A stretch of 64,000 nt of DNA from Patellifolia procumbens. Lineage: Eukaryota; Streptophyta; Magnoliopsida; Caryophyllales; Amaranthaceae. Shown here one piece after another: positions 47,901 to 58,330 of this stretch. Both the position numbers and the translations under genes were made by a program. Under the pieces are notes generated by a model. The model saw nothing but the letters and a program-made list of their open reading frames with translations, was not told the DNA's origin and ran no database searches. Where the stretch lies: the NCBI GenBank assembly GCA_947645195.1, contig CANSGD010001036.1, forward strand, positions 62,001 through 126,000. Direction: 5' to 3'. Position 1 is the stretch's first letter. Each line of letters begins with the position of its first letter.

Positions 47901-50900
47901 GCTGCCATTCCCGTTGCTACTGCCGACATCGTCCCCCCTTTGCTGCTTCCTTTCCGACCACGCCACTACGGGCAGCACACTGATCTGACGATTCGCCCTC
48001 CCTGCTGCACTCCCGCCGTCGTGTTCCCCCTCCCATGCAGCAGCAAGTTCGCTCATCCTCTTTCTAGATCGGGTTTATTGAGGTTGGGGCTGGGGTTTCG
48101 TTGGATTTAGAAGTTGGGGGTTGGGGTTATGTTGGTTTTGGAAGGTGGGGGCTGGGGTTCCGAAGGTGGTTGGTTAAGGTTTTGGTGGGTTTAGGAGGTG
48201 GGGAAGGGTGGTTTTTGTGGTGGAAGATAGGAGTTCGGTGGAGGTGGGATGTTTTCCGGGCTGGGAAGTTCAGCTACAAGGGTGGGGTTTTAAAGGTGGT
48301 GGATGTAATGGTGTTTTCGGCGTTGGTTGTCGGGGCGAGTTGGGTGGGTGGCTGTGATGGTGTCTGGGTTGGGGTTGGCGAGGTGGGTGGTTGTGGAGTG
48401 GGGAAGAAATGATGTTGGTGGTCATTGTGAGTAGTCAAGGGTCCCTATTTCAAGTGGAAGGGGGGTGGGGAATGAGAGTAGGGGGTTTGGGGGTAAGGCG
48501 CCCCGTAAATATGCAACTCCTCCTAGCCTTTAAACACAAAATATTCTGAGTGAAAAGAAGGAGCTTTAAGTTTTGATAAAGATTTGGGAGTATCTTTCCA
48601 AGTTTTCCTTGTGTTTAAGAAGTGAACTTGAACTCAAAAAACTTAACCTAAGTGAGTGAAGCTTAGTTTAAGTTATGTTGTTTTAAGTTGGTGAGTGAAG
48701 CAAATTTATCAATCTAAACCCCCTCCTAACTCAAGGTGAGTGAAGGCCTAAATTTGCTGCAGAACCCTTAAGCTATCTTAAGTGCGTGAAACTTAATAAG
48801 AGTCCTTAACTGGATTCGTCACTCACTCACGGAATGCCCCACACCCTTCTTTAATAAAAAAAGCTAAGGACCCACAACAACTTCTCTCGAAGTATTTTTT
48901 TTTTTCTGGACGGGCTTAAGTACATAAGGATGATGATCTGCAGTTCAAATAGTATGCATGCTCTCATACAATCATATGGATTAATGCAAATGATTAGTTG
49001 ATTACCTAATATTGTGGCCTAGCTTGTACCACCACATGCTACTTAATCTTAGTATTACAAACTCGCATGTATATATTCCCCCCCGTTTTCTTGCCACTAA
49101 ATTCGACAAGTTAAGAGTGAAGACCATATAGAGTTCATTATGTGAATAATATCTAAAAGTTCATATCATATTTATTCTCGAATGAGTTAAGCATGTTCAA
49201 TATTGAATTTCTCTTTCCAAAGGTTCTTCCAAACCTTTTTATTTGTTCCCTTCCCTTATGTTTCCCCAACCCCTAGACTTTTCTTCTTACCCCTGTTTTG
49301 TAAGACTTTCTCAATTTATTTTTGTATCATATTATGGTTTTCATTTTGCACCTCCTTCTTTTTCTTGTTCCTTATGTTTTTTGCTGCTCTTCACAGATTT
49401 TATTATGAGGTGTTGCAATCTGATGTTGAGGGGAATAGGTGGTTTAGGATGTGAGACAGTGAGAGGGTTGGCACCTTGATGCCAATGCGGACTTCAAAAT
49501 GGAAAGGGAAGCGCTGAATTGACGTAAAAAATTTATTCTCTTGAATGCAGGGGTATCTGTGGAGATCTATACTTGGTTCTCCATATTAAAGAAAAACATG
49601 GAATCTGGAGAGAAGGTCTCAATCTTTTCTCTAGAGTCAGGATCAGTTACATTGAGGCAATATTGGGAACTGTGATCAAGGTATGCCAATGACCAATAGA
49701 GAATTTGAATTTGTAACTGAAATCTCTATCTTCCTGCTTATGCAGTCTAATTCACTGTATCTTACAGAAGCATGTCATTTTTGTGAGATGAAAACTTCTA
49801 TTGGAGGATATCATGGGACTTTTAGATGAAAAGGCTAAGTATCAGCAATTCACACAAAACTTAAACCGTGATAACTCGTTTTTGGCAGATCCCTTATTTC
49901 ATACATTAGCCTTTATAATTTTTTTCTCAAGTGCCCTGTTTTGTTTAGCCCATTAGTATTGATATTCTGATATAATGATTGGAATGGGCTAAAGATTTTT
50001 CGGAAAGAATCTTTCACAGAGTGACGGTCTTATTCCGGCTCTTCCGACGTTGATATTTCTTAAGGTTTCTACTTTCTCCACCTTGCCTCAATCTCTGCCT
50101 AACATTGTCATGGAAAATGGTTATTGACCTTCGACTGTTCTCTCTTGGAAAAACCTACAAGAACTGAAAATTGGAGAGTTTACACATTTGTCAACAATGC
50201 ATAATTCTTATTCTTTTTCAACTGCAGACAAGACCTAAGCTAGCTGATTCTTAGCCTTCATCAACTGAAGTATCATGTAACTAGCTTGCTAGACTATACA
50301 CTATTATCCAATGGAAATTCATTTTTGAATTCTACTCAATGTGTAGTTATAATGGCCTGTTAACTATGGCTTGGGGCCAAGGAAGATACGGATGTGGACA
50401 CTCTTGAAAAAAGGAAACGTTAAAATTAAAAAATGGGCATGAGCAGTTCAGTAATAATAAATATCAGTTTATTCACTTTCTCCAATTGACATTTTTACTG
50501 GTAGGGGAACGAGGAACTGTTTAGTAAGTAACGAGTCGGAAAAAGAAAACAGAACCATAGTGTAAAGTCTACATGGGAAATTGTACGACCTCAGCATAGG
50601 AATAAGAAAAATTGGGACCGGGAAATGCGAAAAGGAACCACAACAATTTACAACAGTCAAGGGGGAAAAAGTTCCTTTGTCATGCACGTCCAGATGACTT
50701 TATCCTATCCATAATTATATGGTGGAGGAGACAAGAGCAGATAAGGTGTGTGTGTGTGTTGGGGGCTTCTGTTCACTAAAAATTAGAACAGACAGAGAGA
50801 GACGGAGAGAAGGAAAGAAACCCAGCTACCAAAAGGAAATATCTAAAAACACTCGCTGGAGAAGGTCCTCGGAGCACTCAAGAAAAATATTAACTGCTGC

Positions 50901-53900
50901 TTCAATGTTGAACCTTCAATTCTTTGATCTAAATCTAAGGTTCACCACATGAACCTTAAATATGAAGGGAGAAGGTCAAGGGAACGTCTATGCTACTCGA
51001 CACGTCTGTAACTCTGTATGCTACTCGACACGTCTCCATCCACCAACTGCCCTACTTGGCCCCAACTGAACCCAGTCCCCACTTTTCAAGAGATGTAACG
51101 GTACGTTTTTCAGGCGTATCCATCCCATATCCTATCTATATCCCATGTGCTTCATTGAGTTTGCGAGTCTGATCATACGGGATCACATCTTCAATTGTGA
51201 GGGGTCAAGTGCTTCAACCTATGATTAGGGATATCAATCTCATTGAGGTTGTTGGTGGAGTTGTTTGACCCGGAAGCAAACTCTGGGAAGATTTTCTCAA
51301 TCTGTCGGGATAGAAAATCCAGGGATTATAGTGATTTGATGCTAATACTTTGCCAGAGGGATTCAGTCTTATATGTCTGGACTCTGGATGCCAATAGATC
51401 CTGATATGGATTCGCGGCGATCTCGTCTTACACTCACGAGGTTATTATTTCATTATTGGTAGATGGTAGGTTTCAAGTACAGTGATAGAACTTGGTGAGT
51501 TCCGATTTGAATGTTCTGTTATTTTACTTGTTGGTATCGTTTTAATATCAACATTGTTTGGAAAATTCCTTTTACCTTACTGTTGACTGTTCTTTGTTTC
51601 CGGAATAAGAATTTTCCTAATAGAAGTACTCTGCATGGCAGTAATTTCCAAACTTCAATATTACCTCTCTAATCTGAATGGCAGTAGGTCTTTTATAAAA
51701 CCAAGAGCTGGTTCCGGCAAAAAATTTCCAGGCCAAATAAAATTTGGTATGTGACAATTCATCTGATCCAAATTTCACTTCTTGCGGAAGTGGAAGGTTG
51801 ATGAAGTAAACCAATTTTAATAATACATGCCTCTACGGTTCCCTGTATGGATGTGAAAGTGTCCAGGTCCTATGATGTTCTCGAGATTTCCATGGTGGAG
51901 TCAGTAGGGGTTAATTTTCTTGATAAGGTAGACTGTTGTAGACTTGATTCAGCGTTGATAGTATTTCCAAAGTCTGGGACGTATTCATACCCCCTCTCCC
52001 AGTATATTTGGGAAATTTTTAAGTTCCCCCTAACATGGTAAATGTGCTAACGATGTCTTTGTTATTCGATCTGGCTCCAACATGTTATCACAAACAGAAT
52101 GTATTGAACGTATTCTCTAAGCTATTTGTCACTAAAAGCTATAAGGTTTCCATTAGTAGATTCCTGTTTACCTCTTTAGAAATTGATTGATGTTAACGTT
52201 TGTGGTAGGCTTGCAGCTTTCTTAATTGTTTGAAATGATGAGGAGAATGTTGACAAACTTTAGGTGGAAACTGTAGAGGGTTTGAAAGAACTTCACATTC
52301 CTTCTGGGATTCAGCCTGGAGATACTGTAAAATTACAATACATGGGAGTTCCAAAAACTGATGAACAGTCTAGAAGGGGTGATCATGTCTTTATTGTGGA
52401 CGTCCAAATCCCCAAACGAATCAGGTTTGGTGCCTTCATATCCTTTTCGTTTTCAGCCCTTGAAAAGTTAATTTTCTTGAACAGAATTGGAGAGAAAAGG
52501 GCGCCTTGTGGGACTTTGATTCTATGGCCTTAAGGTCATGAGAAACATTCCTTACCACTATGTTAATTATAACTTGGTGGAACGGTTTTGATTACAAAAT
52601 TAATTTTAACTTGATGAAAAAATCTGTATAATAATCTCTTCTAATCTAATTTAAAGATGACTAAAATGCGGGAAACATACTTTAGTTGCTTAGCAATATT
52701 ATCTTTTTATTTCCTATCGAATATGTTATCTTATTTTGACTAGGAGATTTTCAGGCTGGGATGGTAGCATTACTCCTAAAAAGTACAGCTTTTTTTCCTA
52801 CTTCACTTCTTTATGTTTTACAATTACTGGTGATGTGCTCTTTTACAAGCAGCCAGCATTTCCCTTCTGATTGGTTTCGTAATCACTTTCATTCACATCG
52901 ATATCAATTCGGACTCTATGTAATGCTCCTCCATCCTTTTGAAACTTGTCTCAGATTTGCCTTCCTGGATATGCCCAAATCGTCAATTGTAACCTCTAAG
53001 CTAATTCTGACTCTGGAAGATGAATACAATTAGCGGGAAGTAACGTATGAATGTTGTTTCCTTAACTTTGTTTTCCTTCCCTAGGTTTGTCAATTTTTTG
53101 GTTATGAGGGGGGACTTGGTGTAATCATTTCTATTTTCTTCTCAAAAAAATAATAATTCTGACTCTGGAAGATTTTGTTTCCTTAATTTTGTTTTCTTTC
53201 CCTAGGTTTGTCAATTTTTTGGTTATGAGGGGGGGACTTGGTGTAATCATTTCTATTTTCTTCTCAAAAAAAATAATTCTGACTCTGGAAGACAAATACA
53301 ATTAGTGGGAAGTAACGTATGAATGTTGTTTCCTTAACTTTGTTTTCTTTCCCTAGGTTTGTCAATATGAGGGGGGACTTGTTGTAATCATTTCTATTTT
53401 CTTCTCAAAAAAAAGAGTTAACTATGAAAAGTGTACCAGATGTTTAGAAGATAACAAGTGTACTAGCACAGATCAACTACATCTTGCATATTGCACCTAG
53501 ATTTGCTGTACCACTAGATGCTCTCTTCCCTTTGTGTCTGTTATTATGGTTGTTGAGGCCTTGGATGTTATTATGTTAGTATTAAGGGCTGAAAAAGGTG
53601 TATAATTAACTAGCATTAATGATGCCAGTGACAGAGAAAGGGAACTGGTTAAAGCGCTGGCTGCTCTCCAGAAATCATCAGAAGAATACTCAACATCTAT
53701 AGACGGTAAAAGCTCATAATTGTGAAAGCTGTACTCCGTGATGGTGTTTTTTTCTTACTGTCTCTACTCATCGTCTACTAAAAACATTCCAGGTGGTGGA
53801 AGTAGTAGTAAGGTAGCAAGACAAAAGAAACACAGTTCAATCCAGAAGGGCGAACCTGGTAGTTCTTTGTGGAAGTCTCTAGGGCAATTTCTTCGGTAAG

Positions 53901-56825
53901 TTTGACTGTTGTATTCCTGTCCCTCTGCATGTCATTGCTTAGATGCTCGGTTAGTTTTTCAGAGGAATTTTATCCTATTTCAGTGATGTATGTCGAAATT
54001 CCTTAATGGTGTGCGCAACTAAGTTTGCGATCATGGCTTTAGGAACATAATGTTAGAATACATGCTCCAGCTTTAGGAACATGCAAATATCTGAAAAATG
54101 GCCATTATTGGAATTCATTACTAAAATTGTTAGCTAACATGTACTACCATTCTTTAATGTTGGTTATAATGCACACATATATTATGGCAATAGGAGTGAC
54201 GGTATTTTGTGGGGTAATGTAAGGAAAAGTAGAGGATAGAGTTACTTTTGTGTGGACAAAAGGTGAGATAAAGTGGGATTGGTTGGAGTATACTCCCTCT
54301 ATATCCCAAATTAGTTAATTTTTTTCTCACTAGTCCCAAGTTAGTTTAAACACTTACATTTTAGGAATGGTCCGCCTAATATTTTAATACCTCTCTCTTA
54401 CCCCTTTAGCCTACCACACACCATCTCTATGAAAAAAAACCACCTTCTTTCTGCTCAATAAAGTATACCCCACTGCTAAAGTCTAAAATACACACGGTGC
54501 ATAATAAGTTATTGTGCATTTAGAGATGTGCTGAATCCATCACTCACTCTATCCACTTAAAATCACGTGCCTCATACCCATCTTAGTCCTACCAAACTGC
54601 AGTTCAATCGTGATACAAGACTGCATCTCAATCGTGATACAGGACAATAGGAGTGCACTTCCCAAAAGCTAGCTCAAGGGGAGGAGAGCCAGTTGTCCTA
54701 TATAAATCCCACATCAGCCCCCCTTATGACCAATGTGGGACTTAAGTCCTATACCTTGCAAAGGTACCCCTCATATGACGGGCTTTGTGCTAAGCAAGAG
54801 AGAGAAGGTTCCTAGCACCAGACGAGCATCGGCGTCTCCTCTATCGATCGGCGTCTCCTCCATCGATCACACGTGGCACAGTCGAGGGATGGACGGCTCT
54901 GATACCATTGATACACACAACAATAGGAGTGCACTTCCCAAAAGCTAGCTCAAGGGGGGAGAGCCAATTGTCCTATATAAATCCCACATCATCCCCCCAT
55001 ATGACCGATGTGGAACTCAAGTCCCATACCTTGCAAAGATTCTGTAATAAATCTGGCTTCCACCGCCATGTCTATTTTACTTTCCTCCCACTTGTTGAAC
55101 GATAACTCTTACCATTTCTTTCTCTTCACACTCTTCATCATCTTCACTATAAATCAAACTGAATCCATATAGCTTCCCTAAGAAATAATTTGCAAGAAGA
55201 AAGCAATGTTGAACTAGAATAGCAACCGCGCATTAATTGATTTTGAGAACTCAAATAGTATTGAACGAATATGTGGAATTCGTGGCAACGAAGTGGTTAT
55301 GCGAACCATTGAAGCAATCATGAACATAGAGCAATCAATCACGGGCTTGGTGGGGGTTAAACATATAATGATGCTCACTTTCAGTGGTGGCCACCAAGCC
55401 TCTTTTTGGCTTTTTTGGAGGATCCCAAATCAGGCCTTGTATTGGCTTGCAGATTGGATTGATTGCTAATTGGGTAAGACTAATGAATATATTATTACCA
55501 ATTAACAATTACCATTGTCTCACTTTTCGCTCTCAAGAAACAAGTTTTAGACAAATATGTTGCTAAATGTTCATATTTATTATTAAGAAAAAGCGTAACT
55601 TTATAGTTAAAGAGGGATCACTCTTGTAAAAATAGAGATAGCTTTATGTTGGGAAAGGGATAGCTTTGACATTAGATTTTTAAAGGGCGTCACTTTGACA
55701 GTAGAGTGTGCACGACCAATTACTATACTGGATGTGGTGCACGCAAGACCAACGTTACCCGGTAAATCGTATCGCATCGAACTTTTTAATATGAAAAACA
55801 ATTGATAATCCAGAATCGTATCATGCTAAGTGTTCTAACTAATTTAATTTCAGGGAGTAAAACATTTGAAAGAAAATGTAACTAACGTCAAAGAACGGAT
55901 TGAAACAGAAATTGTAACAAACAATAAACCAACATTACAGAATGGAGTGATTATTAATAATTATTGTATAAAAGAATAAATTTAGCTGACATTTTGACTT
56001 GAAAGATTGGTAACAGCAGTGTAGTTGTACGAGAGAGCAACACTAATTTTTTTCTTTATTCTCTTCCTTTCCTTTTGTTCTATTTATTTTCCCCTCTGTC
56101 CTGGTGTCGTCTTCTTTTTAGTCTGTGTTCTATTTCACAGTATTCTTAATGTTGAGCATATAAGCCCTCCCTTCTTTGGTGGAGTGATTATACAGTTATT
56201 GGACCAATATTATTACTGGCTCTCTTGTATGTAGTTGTTCCGCTCTAACTCTTATGTTGACCAATGTACATTTTTTGCCATTTTCAACTATCTATTAGTA
56301 AAATCATATGCATTGAGACAAATCCAAAAATATATTACAGAATAACATCTGTTTTCTTTAACATATTTAAAAATTGGTCAAAGTGGGTTATATGATTGGT
56401 GAAAACATATGGTCAAATTGAGCAACTATTGAGAAACAGAGGAGGTATGTCTCTATGGTACTATGTTAAAATTAGATAGCTGTTCCTTTGCTGCCATTGA
56501 TTACTGATTGCAGAGTCTCAGCTGGGTGTATGACAGCTGTGTTAGCTGTGTAGAGCGGCGAATGTTGATTGTTAAGTTGTACCTGATGGTTCTTTGCAGA
56601 AGAAGAAGCGAGTCACGAAATGGTTTTGCATCTACAACTTTGGAAATGACTTCCACATCATTTAAATACGGCAGACTCGAACCTCCGGTCTCAGCTTCTT
56701 CTTTTGCTGCAATTTTGCTTTCCTGTATTTTTGCATTAGTAACTAAATTTGTTTTTAGGAAATGTCTCCAAGCTAATTCAACTACTCAATACTCAGCAAG
56801 TAGCCCCGGTCGAAAGAAACATTAA
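26694..56825 (+). CDS. Organelle-type DnaJ/Hsp40 chaperone, 547 residues, 11 exons
   Basis: Coding exons: 26694-26990, 30197-30265, 33889-33984, 40105-40217, 42721-42916, 46654-46829, 49551-49680, 52264-52424, 53629-53705, 53793-53895, 56600-56825. All junctions are GT-AG and phases join without a stop (1,644 bases). Residues 1-72 are a Ser/His-rich presequence with nine glutamines (51-59), likely a plastid or mitochondrial transit peptide. The J domain spans about 73-137 with the Hsp70-stimulating HPD at 101-103. The zinc region has four CxxCxGxG motifs (Cys 218, 235, 261, 275). Substrate-binding beta domains follow to about 413. A low-complexity linker (414-500) and a hydrophobic segment (507-525) suggest membrane anchoring. 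It should act as co-chaperone of an organellar Hsp70. It resembles Arabidopsis A-type DnaJ proteins of the DJA4-DJA7 group from memory; the exact orthologue is unsure. No GF-rich stretch as strong as in bacterial DnaJ is seen. Confidence 0.9.
26844..26870 (+). repeat. (CAG)9 coding repeat
   Basis: Encodes nine glutamines in the presequence; pure CAG, so likely variable in length between accessions. Confidence 0.9.
26991..30196 (+). other. DnaJ intron 1
   Basis: Begins with a TTA microsatellite at 26997-27022. Holds part of a Stowaway-like element near 27184-27440 (one clear end, CTTCCGCTCC), a GGTGGT-rich block at 27955-28190 on the sense strand, and otherwise unrecognised sequence. Confidence 0.6.
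30197..30265 (+). CDS. DnaJ exon 2: HPD motif
   Basis: Residues 100-122, YHPDMNKNPG and KFKEISAAYE: the catalytic loop and third helix of the J domain. Flanked by AAACAG and GTACTT. Confidence 0.9.
30266..33888 (+). other. DnaJ intron 2
   Basis: Unidentified repeat-like material with GACACGGGTATCCGGGTC near 30455-30480, and a GGTGG-rich block at 31527-31745 on the sense strand. No gene recognised. Confidence 0.55.
33889..33984 (+). CDS. DnaJ exon 3: end of J domain
   Basis: Residues 123-154, starting ILSDKEKRSLYDNFG, the fourth J-domain helix. Ends with GTAAGA. Confidence 0.88.
36790..37430 (-). pseudogene. RTE-type LINE reverse transcriptase relic
   Basis: On the minus strand the frame from 37416 gives MMFADDV, then SILQKDGEIDGDVTHRI, a signature of plant RTE-class endonuclease/reverse-transcriptase LINEs. 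Further downstream in shifted frames come EKMMENRLR and GHVRRRP, the usual end of that protein. Several frameshifts and stops; only the C-terminal third is present. Confidence 0.75.
37521..38505. repeat. 495-bp tandem duplication
   Basis: AAGCTTGTATTTACTGGAGAGAAGCCTCT-like sequence at 37541 recurs at 38036, and both copies can be followed through GTTGGAGGAG, TCTTCTTTTTACTAGTCAACAC, ATATATA and TTACACATGTATAG. Each unit ends near an ACCCATCGTAC phrase. Confidence 0.85.
40105..40217 (+). CDS. DnaJ exon 4: short Gly/Phe-rich linker
   Basis: Residues 155-191 plus two bases of Trp192. ADPFQVFDSMFGEDGFFGGP is the counterpart of the G/F region, which regulates substrate handling. Confidence 0.85.
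40218..42720 (+). other. DnaJ intron 4
   Basis: Includes three 40-41 bp tandem units containing AGGTTGAGAT at 41721-41850 and a CCGTATCGGAACGG-containing repeat-like block at 41950-42390. No gene recognised. Confidence 0.55.
41721..41850. repeat. Three tandem units, period 40-41 bp
   Basis: GGATATAGGTTGAGATTTAGG, with variants GGATCTAGG and GGATGTAGG, each followed by a TAAGAAAATTAAGAA-type spacer. Confidence 0.75.
42721..42916 (+). CDS. DnaJ exon 5: first half of zinc-finger region
   Basis: Residues 193-257. SDLYLNFEESVFGG opens substrate-binding domain I; CSVCGGTG (218-225) and CTECGGRG (235-242) are zinc motifs one and two. Confidence 0.9.
42917..46653 (+). other. DnaJ intron 5
   Basis: Contains a direct repeat of about 55 bases (AAGAAGCCATATGTCACTAC type) at 43096-43145 and 43226-43275, and a plus-strand LINE relic at 44225-44850. 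The segment 45105-45380 may be more repeat sequence but gives no sure motif. Confidence 0.6.
44225..44850 (+). pseudogene. LINE relic: end of reverse transcriptase with zinc-binding domain
   Basis: Shifting frames on the plus strand give DGRGLGLRRN, then TWKAICTAK, CSEAVFNCWLIIHGKLQT and ICDEFRCTLSDSCPKTLNHLFF. This order is that of the C-terminus of plant L1-type LINE ORF2, including the zf-RVT region. Heavily mutated. Confidence 0.75.
46654..46829 (+). CDS. DnaJ exon 6: second half of zinc-finger region
   Basis: Residues 258-315 plus two bases of Arg316. CQSCAGDG (261-268) and CAKCAGLG (275-282) are zinc motifs three and four; the substrate-binding fold continues with VVIPPGVLDGATMQLRGEG. 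Confidence 0.92.
46830..49550 (+). other. DnaJ intron 6
   Basis: Holds a very G-rich sense-strand block (48094-48420) preceded by a C-rich, CAG-containing block (47870-48060). The remainder is unrecognised. Confidence 0.55.
48094..48420 (+). repeat. G-rich block with G-quadruplex potential
   Basis: Repeated TTGGGGTT, GGTGGGGGCTGGGG and GGTGGTGG runs on the coding strand of the intron, with several runs of four or five G close together. Confidence 0.7.
49551..49680 (+). CDS. DnaJ exon 7: C-terminal substrate-binding domain
   Basis: Residues 316 (completed)-359. GDLYLVLHIKEKHGIWREG then ISYIEAILGTVIK, matching the end of domain I and start of domain II. Exon ends before GTATGC. Confidence 0.9.
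49681..52263 (+). other. DnaJ intron 7
   Basis: No element identified with confidence. A (GT)5 run lies near 50745-50760, and ATGCTACTCGACACGTCT occurs twice near 50990-51035. Confidence 0.45.
52264..52424 (+). CDS. DnaJ exon 8: substrate-binding domain II
   Basis: Residues 360-412 plus two bases of Ser413. HIPSGIQPGDTVKLQYMGVP and GDHVFIVDVQIPK are conserved C-terminal DnaJ motifs. Confidence 0.92.
52425..53628 (+). other. DnaJ intron 8
   Basis: Contains three tandem copies of a repeat ending in an A-run (53000-53417). No gene recognised. Confidence 0.6.
53000..53417 (+). repeat. Three tandem repeat units with A-run ends, about 120-150 bp
   Basis: Units start with ATTCTGACTCTGGAAGA near 53005, 53155 and 53276, share CCCTAGGTTTGTCAAT and GGACTTGGTGTAATCATTTC, and each closes with TTCTTCTCAAAAAAA. 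Middle and third units lack parts of the first. Confidence 0.85.
53629..53705 (+). CDS. DnaJ exon 9: C-terminal helix
   Basis: Residues 413 (completed)-438 plus one base of Gly439. DRERELVKALAALQKSSEEY is a charged amphipathic stretch. Intron 9 that follows is only 87 bases, the one compact intron of the gene. Confidence 0.85.
53793..53895 (+). CDS. DnaJ exon 10: basic low-complexity linker
   Basis: Residues 439 (completed)-472 plus two bases of Arg473. Ser/Lys-rich, ending SSLWKSLGQFL, then GTAAGT. Confidence 0.85.
53896..56599 (+). other. DnaJ intron 10
   Basis: Contains one Stowaway-like end (54292-54350, TACTCCCTCTATATCCC) and a complete TRIM-like element in minus orientation (54635-55035). 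The rest is unrecognised. Confidence 0.65.
54635..55035 (-). mobile_element. TRIM (miniature LTR retrotransposon), minus orientation
   Basis: Two near-identical 126-127-base LTRs (54635-54760 and 54909-55035), each TGATACA...CCTTGCA on the plus strand, enclose 148 bases. Next to the right copy is GGCTCTGATACCA (54895-54907), the complement of the standard initiator-Met-tRNA primer-binding site. A purine-rich tract on the minus strand adjoins the left LTR. No coding sequence. Each LTR has a TATATA-like box on the minus strand. I do not see a clear target-site duplication, so one boundary may be off or altered. Confidence 0.8.
56600..56825 (+). CDS. DnaJ exon 11: C-terminus with hydrophobic segment
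   Basis: Residues 473 (completed)-547 and the stop TAA. SSFAAILLSCIFALVTKFVF (506-525) is a single hydrophobic stretch followed by basic residues, consistent with a membrane anchor near the C-terminus. The open frame extends upstream to 56508 but that part is intron, ending TTTGCAG. Confidence 0.85.
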
Positions 56826-57279
56826 ATGTCTTGCAAACTGTTTGCTTTGTATTATGTTCATTTTTGCTAGGAGAGTTAGAACTTCCTAAATTAGCACTCT
56901 CACGTGGAAGGGAATGGGAGAAAACAGGTGTAGTTCTTCAATTTGATCTTGTCATTCGTTTTAAACTTTTGTTGTAATTTTTGATGTGTTAGAGTTTACT
57001 GTACAGTTATAACTAGAATGAGAATAGTGTAGGTCATTTCTGGATCAGTGCTGTACTTTACTTCTTTTTTGATAGGTGGGCGAGCATGTATGTTTTAGAA
57101 GAATTTGCATTTTTAGCTAATTGGGTTCAAAACAAAGCAGGCACCAAGACTAGGTATTCTTGTATTCCTTGTTGTCGCAGCTGTCAAAGCATCTAAAATC
57201 ACCTTCCTTGCATCATTGAGGCCTTAAAAAGACTTCCTGGTTCGAAGCACATGTTGCGAGTGCCTCTTGTATTTAGACC
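56826..57279 (+). other. 3' flank of the DnaJ gene
   Basis: Should contain the 3' UTR and polyadenylation site. I see no unambiguous AATAAA signal. No other gene. Confidence 0.4.
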
Positions 57280-58330
57280 CAATTAGATAAACAGCTCTGT
57301 GAGAATTGCTTACTAAACTCGCCATCAAAAAACAGATGGCCTTGTCTGTCATCCCCATAAGCACAAAGCCGATAAGGATGATGCCTAAGCCCTTCAGTTT
57401 TAACTTTGGGGGTGTTTGACAATTGTCTGATGGCTGCTTGTAATCAAACTGTACTTCCCAAAATACCTAGCCACAATATGAATTTGTATTTGTATTTGGA
57501 TGTAGATAAGTTATTCCAAACTCGAGCACCAAAGACCACCTGCTTCATCAAAATCAAGAGATTTTTTTGTACAGCTTATGAACTGAGTAATGAGAATGAT
57601 GACTTCAGCTCCATATTCAAATGTTATAGTTCATCTTTAGCTTATATAGGAATTTCATAATCCAACTTGCATTAGATTGAGCTTTTGAAGTCCCATTAGC
57701 TCCCGTCTTTCATATTACTCATCCTGGACCCACTTGACCCATTATTCTTTTTCCTTTGAACTATTCAATACAAACTTGCTTATGGATATTTGATTCCATG
57801 AAACCGCATCTCCAAGCTTTTCTGAAGACAAACAGCATCCCATTGAATATAGCTTGCTTCGCCTCACCCTTCCACAAGATGTTCTTTCAAATTGCAACAA
57901 TCTTACTCAGAATTTTCTTGGGCAGTATAAATATCTGGGTCGAATAGCTACCAATACTAATCAAGACTTAGTTGATTAGTTGTACCAGCAAAAGAGATTT
58001 TCCTAGTACAACATATATGGATTCCAGCGAACCACCTTTCCAATGAGTATATCGCAGTAAGAAGCTTTATTTCACAGGCTATTGGTACTCCAAGATATCT
58101 ACAAGGAAGAGATTTCTTCCTAAATACATGCATTTCTTGAAATCTTTTAACTTCATTCTCATCCATGCCGGTACTGTAAATAGCAGATGACTTTGAAAAG
58201 TGTAGTAACCCTTGAAGAAACTTGACTTCCCCTCTACGAAACAAAACTAAATAAGTGGCAAAGCACAAATTATCTAGTTTGAATGATATCTCGAAAGGTA
58301 ATTGAACTAAGGTGACTCTCCCACATATGA
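57280..58330 (-). pseudogene. LINE reverse transcriptase relic
   Basis: On the minus strand, DLVLFRRGEVKFLQ-like sequence near 58250 (YLVLFRRGEVK) is followed by SLPCRYLGVPIA, ISFAGTTNQL, then in other frames ILSKIVAI, NASWIMKFLYKLK, VWNNLSTSKYKYKFILWLGI and GHLFFDGEFS near 57320. This is the C-terminal half of a plant L1-type ORF2 through its zf-RVT region. Many stops and frameshifts. It lies tail-to-tail with the DnaJ gene. Confidence 0.8.
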
